Shown: one piece after another, positions 61,086-64,000 of the stretch
Numbering within the stretch: the stretch's first letter is position 1
Layout: every line of letters starts with the position of its first letter
The notes under the pieces: model-generated
What the model was told of the DNA's origin: nothing
Database searches by the model: none
Seen by the model: the letters and a program-made list of their open reading frames with translations, nothing else
Origin: Polaromonas sp. SP1
Lineage (GTDB): Bacteria > Pseudomonadota > Gammaproteobacteria > Burkholderiales > Burkholderiaceae_C
NCBI RefSeq assembly: GCF_003711205.1
Contig: NZ_CP031013.1
Location: 248,001-312,000, forward strand
Length of the DNA: 64,000 nucleotides
Reading direction: 5' to 3'
Position numbers and translations under genes: made by a program

Positions 61086-61970
61086 TCAGCGTCCAAGGTA
61101 AACCTCGATCACCCGCTCATCGGCCTGCACCTGGTCGAGTGTTCCTTGGGCCAGCACCGATCCGTCACACAACACCGTCACGATTTCAGAAATCGTTTTG
61201 ATAAAGCTCATGTCGTGCTCGACCACCATCAGCGAATGTTTGCCTTTGAGCGTTAAAAACAGCTCCGCCGTGCGGGCCGTTTCTTCATCCGTCATGCCGG
61301 CTACGGGCTCGTCGAGCAGCAGCAGCTTGGGGTCTTGCATCAGCAGCATGCCGATCTCCAGCCACTGCTTTTGCCCGTGGCTCAGGTTGCCGGCCATGCG
61401 GCCCACGCTGTCGGCCAGGTGAATCGTCACCAGGATCTCGGCCAGGCGGTCGCTTTGTGCCGAGTCGAGCCTGAAGAACATCGACGACTTCACGCCCTTG
61501 TTGGTCTTGAGCGCCAGCTCCAGGTTTTCAAACACCGTGAGCTGCTCAAACACCGTCGGCTTCTGGAACTTGCGGCCAATGCCCAGCTGGGCGATCTCGG
61601 CCTCCTTGTGGCGCAGCAAATCAATCGTGCTGCCAAAGAACACCGTACCTTCATCAGGCCGCGTCTTGCCGGTGATGATGTCCATCATGGTCGTCTTGCC
61701 GGCGCCGTTGGGGCCGATAATGCAGCGCAGCTCGCCAGGGGCGATGTCCAGGCTCAGCTTGTTGATGGCCTTGAAGCCGTCGAAGCTCACGCTCACATCT
61801 TCCAGGTAGAGGATACGGCCGTGGGTGACGTCGACCTCGCCCGTGGCATGTGCAATGCGGCTGCCGCTGGCGCTGCGGCCACCGGATTCGGTATTGGCCT
61901 TGCCGGCCTCCAGCGCAGCCAGGCGCTCTTCAATACGCCGCGCGCCTTGTTCGAGCAGGTCGGGCGTCAT
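61086..61970 (-). CDS. urtD: Urea ABC transporter ATP-binding subunit UrtD
   Basis: 294 aa. About 45 residues of hydrophilic extension precede the ATPase core (YLEDVSVSFDGFKAINKLSLDIAPGELRCIIGPNGAGKTTMMDIITGKTRPDEG). Signature LSHGQKQWLEIGM and Walker B LLLLDEPVAGMTDEE are of UrtD type; usual UrtD is about 250 aa, so the extension is an addition. Overlaps urtC by 4 nt. Confidence 0.92.
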   Translation of the reverse strand: MTPDLLEQGARRIEERLAALEAGKANTESGGRSASGSRIAHATGEVDVTHGRILYLEDVSVSFDGFKAINKLSLDIAPGELRCIIGPNGAGKTTMMDIITGKTRPDEGTVFFGSTIDLLRHKEAEIAQLGIGRKFQKPTVFEQLTVFENLELALKTNKGVKSSMFFRLDSAQSDRLAEILVTIHLADSVGRMAGNLSHGQKQWLEIGMLLMQDPKLLLLDEPVAGMTDEETARTAELFLTLKGKHSLMVVEHDMSFIKTISEIVTVLCDGSVLAQGTLDQVQADERVIEVYLGR

Positions 61971-63094
61971 TTGCCACCCCCTTTGCGGAATTTCCTGACC
62001 AGGCCCACCACGCCGTCCGGCAGGAAGAGCGTGACGCCGATAAACAGCAGGCCCAAAAAGTACAACCAGAACTCGGGGTAGGCCACCGTGAGCCAGCTCT
62101 TGGCGCCATTGACGATGAAGGCGCCCACAATCGGCCCGATCAGGCTGGCGCGCCCGCCCACCGCGGCCCAGATGGCGATCTCGATCGAGTTGGCCGGGCT
62201 CATTTCACCGGGGTTGATGATGCCGACCTGCGGCACATACAAGGCGCCCGCCACGCCGCACATCACGGCCGAGATGACCCAGATCGTGAGCTTGTAGCCC
62301 AGCGGGCTGTAGCCCGAGAACATCACCCGCGTTTCCGCATCACGAATCGCCTGCAGCACGCGGCCAAACTTGCTGCCCACCAGCCATTTGGCAAAGAGGA
62401 AGAAGCCCAGCAGCGTCAGCCCCGTCAAGACAAACAGCGTCATGCGCATGGAGGGCGTGGCCAGCGGGATGCCCAGGATGCGCTTGAAGTCGGTAAAGCC
62501 GTTGTTGCCGCCAAAGCCCGTCTCGTTGCGAAAGAACAGCAGCATGGCCGCAAACGTCATGGCTTGCGTGATGATGGAAAAGTAAACGCCCTTGATGCGC
62601 GAGCGGAAGGCGAAGAAGCCGAAGACGAATGCCACGATACCGGGCACCGCCACGATGAGGAACAGCGTCGCCGCAAAACTGTCGCTGAAAGTCCAGTGCC
62701 AGGGCAGCGCCTTCCAGTCCAGGAAGACCATAAAGTCAGGCAAGTCGCTTTTGTAATTGCCGTCGCGGCCGATCTGGCGCATCAGGTACATGCCCATGAC
62801 ATAACCGCCCAGCGCAAAGAACACACCGTGGCCCAGCGAGAGGATGCCGGTGTAGCCCCAGATCAAATCCATGGCCAGCGCGCAGATGGCGTAGCACATG
62901 ATCTTGCCGAGCAGCGCCACGGCATAGGTGCTCATGTGGAAGAGGCTGCCCTCGGGCACCCACAGGTTGAGGATGGGTGCGATGGCGCAGACGGCGATCA
63001 GCGCCATCATGAAGGCGCTCCAGCCGCCGCGCGTGAGCAGCGGGCCTTTGGCGGGGAGATGGACGATGGGAGGCATGGGGGTCATGGGAGTCAT
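61967..63094 (-). CDS. urtC: Urea ABC transporter permease UrtC
   Basis: 375 aa with about ten membrane helices. ALAMDLIWGYTGILSLGHGVFFALGGYVMGMYLMRQIG (about residues 73-110) and ISAVMCGVAGALYVPQVGIINPGEMSPANSIEIAIWAAVGGR are UrtC hallmarks. Several closely spaced N-terminal Mets leave the exact start open within about 10 residues. The 247-bp gap to urtB is filled with family B repeats. Confidence 0.92.
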   Translation of the reverse strand: MTPMTPMPPIVHLPAKGPLLTRGGWSAFMMALIAVCAIAPILNLWVPEGSLFHMSTYAVALLGKIMCYAICALAMDLIWGYTGILSLGHGVFFALGGYVMGMYLMRQIGRDGNYKSDLPDFMVFLDWKALPWHWTFSDSFAATLFLIVAVPGIVAFVFGFFAFRSRIKGVYFSIITQAMTFAAMLLFFRNETGFGGNNGFTDFKRILGIPLATPSMRMTLFVLTGLTLLGFFLFAKWLVGSKFGRVLQAIRDAETRVMFSGYSPLGYKLTIWVISAVMCGVAGALYVPQVGIINPGEMSPANSIEIAIWAAVGGRASLIGPIVGAFIVNGAKSWLTVAYPEFWLYFLGLLFIGVTLFLPDGVVGLVRKFRKGGGK

Positions 63095-63137
63095 CGTCTT
63101 TACGCCGTTGTGGCCGCAGGATTCCGGCGGGGCGAGG

Positions 63138-63299
63138 TGGCAGGCTTCGATACCTCAGCCCGAACGGGTGTGGGGATTTCAACCCGAACGGATTTGCCGC
63201 CCTCCGTTCGCCCTGAGAGACCCCCACCCGTTCGCCCTGAGGTATCGAAGGGCAGTTCCGATCCCGCCCAACCCGTTCGCCCTGAGGTATCGAAGGGCC
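63138..63299. repeat. Family B repeat array between urtC and urtB
   Basis: About five units in mixed orientation: CTTCGATACCTCAGCCCGAA, CAACCCGAACGG, CCGTTCGCCCTGAGAG, and two CCCGTTCGCCCTGAGGTATC units followed by GAAGGGC. The inserted array lengthens the operon spacer and could form hairpins in the transcript. Confidence 0.8.
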
Positions 63300-63341
63300 C
63301 TCCCTCCGCCAGTGCGCCAGATAAATCAAGCTTGTCCATGC

Positions 63342-64000
63342 TCATGCTTCCGCACTCCGCCCCTTCATCGCAAAGATGCCCTGCGGCCGCTTCTGGATGA
63401 AGATGATGATGAACACCAGTACGGCGATCTTGGCCAGCACGGCGCCCGTCCAGCCTTCCAGGAATTTGTTGAGGATGCCCAGGCCCAGCGCGGCATACAC
63501 CGTGCCGGCCAGCTGGCCCACGCCGCCCAGCACTACCACCATGAACGAATCCACGATGTAGCCTTGGCCCAGGTCCGGCCCCACATTGCCGACCTGGCTG
63601 AGCGCGCAGCCGGCCAGGCCCGCAATGCCAGAGCCCAGCGCAAACGCATAGGTATCCACCCGCGCCGTGTTCACACCCATGCACGAAGCAATCGGCCGGT
63701 TTTGCGTCACGCCGCGAACAAACAGGCCCAGGCGGGTCTTGCTGATCAGCCAGGCCACGCCCAGCAGCACCGCCACGGCAAACACAATGATGACCAGCCG
63801 GTTGTAAGGCAGCGATAAATTGCCCAGCACCTGCACGCCGCCGCTCATCCACACCGGGTTTTCAACACCCACGTTTTGCGCACCGAAGATGGAACGCACG
63901 AGTTGCTGCAGCATCAGGCTGATACCCCAGGTGGCAAGCAAGGTCTCCAGCGGGCGGCCGTAGAGGAACCGGATCACGCTGCGCTCCAGCGCCGCGCCCA
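63342..64000 (-). CDS. urtB: Urea ABC transporter permease UrtB (cut by window end)
   Basis: C-terminal 219 or so codons; the frame runs off at 64000 without a start. RFLYGRPLETLLATWGISLMLQQLVRSIFGAQNV, NRPIASCMGVNTARVDTYAFALGSGIAGLAGCAL and FMVVVLGGVGQLAGTVYAALGLG are UrtB signatures. A complete UrtB has about 300 aa for the permease part, sometimes with a long N-terminal periplasmic domain. urtA is expected further upstream, outside the window. Confidence 0.93.
   Translation of the reverse strand, partial: GAALERSVIRFLYGRPLETLLATWGISLMLQQLVRSIFGAQNVGVENPVWMSGGVQVLGNLSLPYNRLVIIVFAVAVLLGVAWLISKTRLGLFVRGVTQNRPIASCMGVNTARVDTYAFALGSGIAGLAGCALSQVGNVGPDLGQGYIVDSFMVVVLGGVGQLAGTVYAALGLGILNKFLEGWTGAVLAKIAVLVFIIIFIQKRPQGIFAMKGRSAEA

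Overview
The window is GC-rich, densely coded DNA from a betaproteobacterium, most likely a Comamonadaceae member of the Polaromonas/Rhodoferax/Variovorax type. The evidence is protein-family content (XdhABC, PuuD, a UraD-AllC fusion, paired cyanophycin synthetases, urea ABC transporter, branched-chain-type ABC catabolic operon) and several short intergenic repeat families whose style I associate with that family. The genus is an inference. I see no rRNA, tRNA, CRISPR array, transposase or phage gene.

Layout. (1) 1-10 kb: a BMP-type nucleoside/purine ABC transporter, a LysR regulator and divergent xdhAB. (2) 10-12.3 kb: soxR with a divergent ABM-domain gene behind a textbook SoxR promoter, then a divergent Nramp-family transporter. 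(3) 12.6-16.8 kb: a compact cbb3-like oxidase operon (ccoN-like, ccoO, monohaem cytochrome c, SCO, CtaG-like) with no dihaem CcoP. (4) 16.9-19.7 kb: a TIR-like-domain protein that has lost its catalytic Glu, glycerate 2-kinase and an SMR efflux protein. (5) 19.7-33.1 kb: purine breakdown (puuD, xdhC, uraH, gntR, puuE, uraD-allC fusion, M20 amidohydrolase) and an NMT1-type ABC transporter with a LysR regulator. (6) 33.2-34.1 kb: a gene-free repeat island that folds as one imperfect inverted repeat of about 730 nt. (7) 34.1-46.3 kb: a single-strand catabolic operon of unknown substrate (CoxLMS-type Mo hydroxylase, CoxG, DapA-family aldolase, 3-hydroxyanthranilate dioxygenase, aspartate-dehydrogenase homologue, LIV-type transporter, formamidase-like hydrolase). 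(8) 46.5-54.5 kb: cyanophycin locus (DUF1854 protein, dedicated ABC exporter-like protein, two CphA). (9) 54.6-64 kb: lone ureD, small unknown genes, an alanine-type aminotransferase, two membrane proteins, and urtEDCB (urtB cut by the window end) with an O-methyltransferase-like gene between urtD and urtE.

How it fits together. Much of the window reads as nitrogen scavenging: purine uptake, xanthine to urate (XdhABC), urate to hydroxyisourate (PuuD), to OHCU (UraH), to allantoin (UraD domain), to allantoate (PuuE), to ureidoglycine/ureidoglycolate (AllC domain). Carbon can leave as glyoxylate/glycerate (glycerate 2-kinase). Urea uptake (Urt) and urease maturation (UreD) handle urea, and surplus nitrogen can be stored as cyanophycin. 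The physical linkage is seen; the metabolic integration is inference.

The most unusual sequence-level feature is the behaviour of short palindromic repeats. They lie in frame inside xdhA, xdhB and puuD, at the N-terminus of an ABC ATPase, and they supply the final codons and stop of a LysR gene and of a hydrolase gene.
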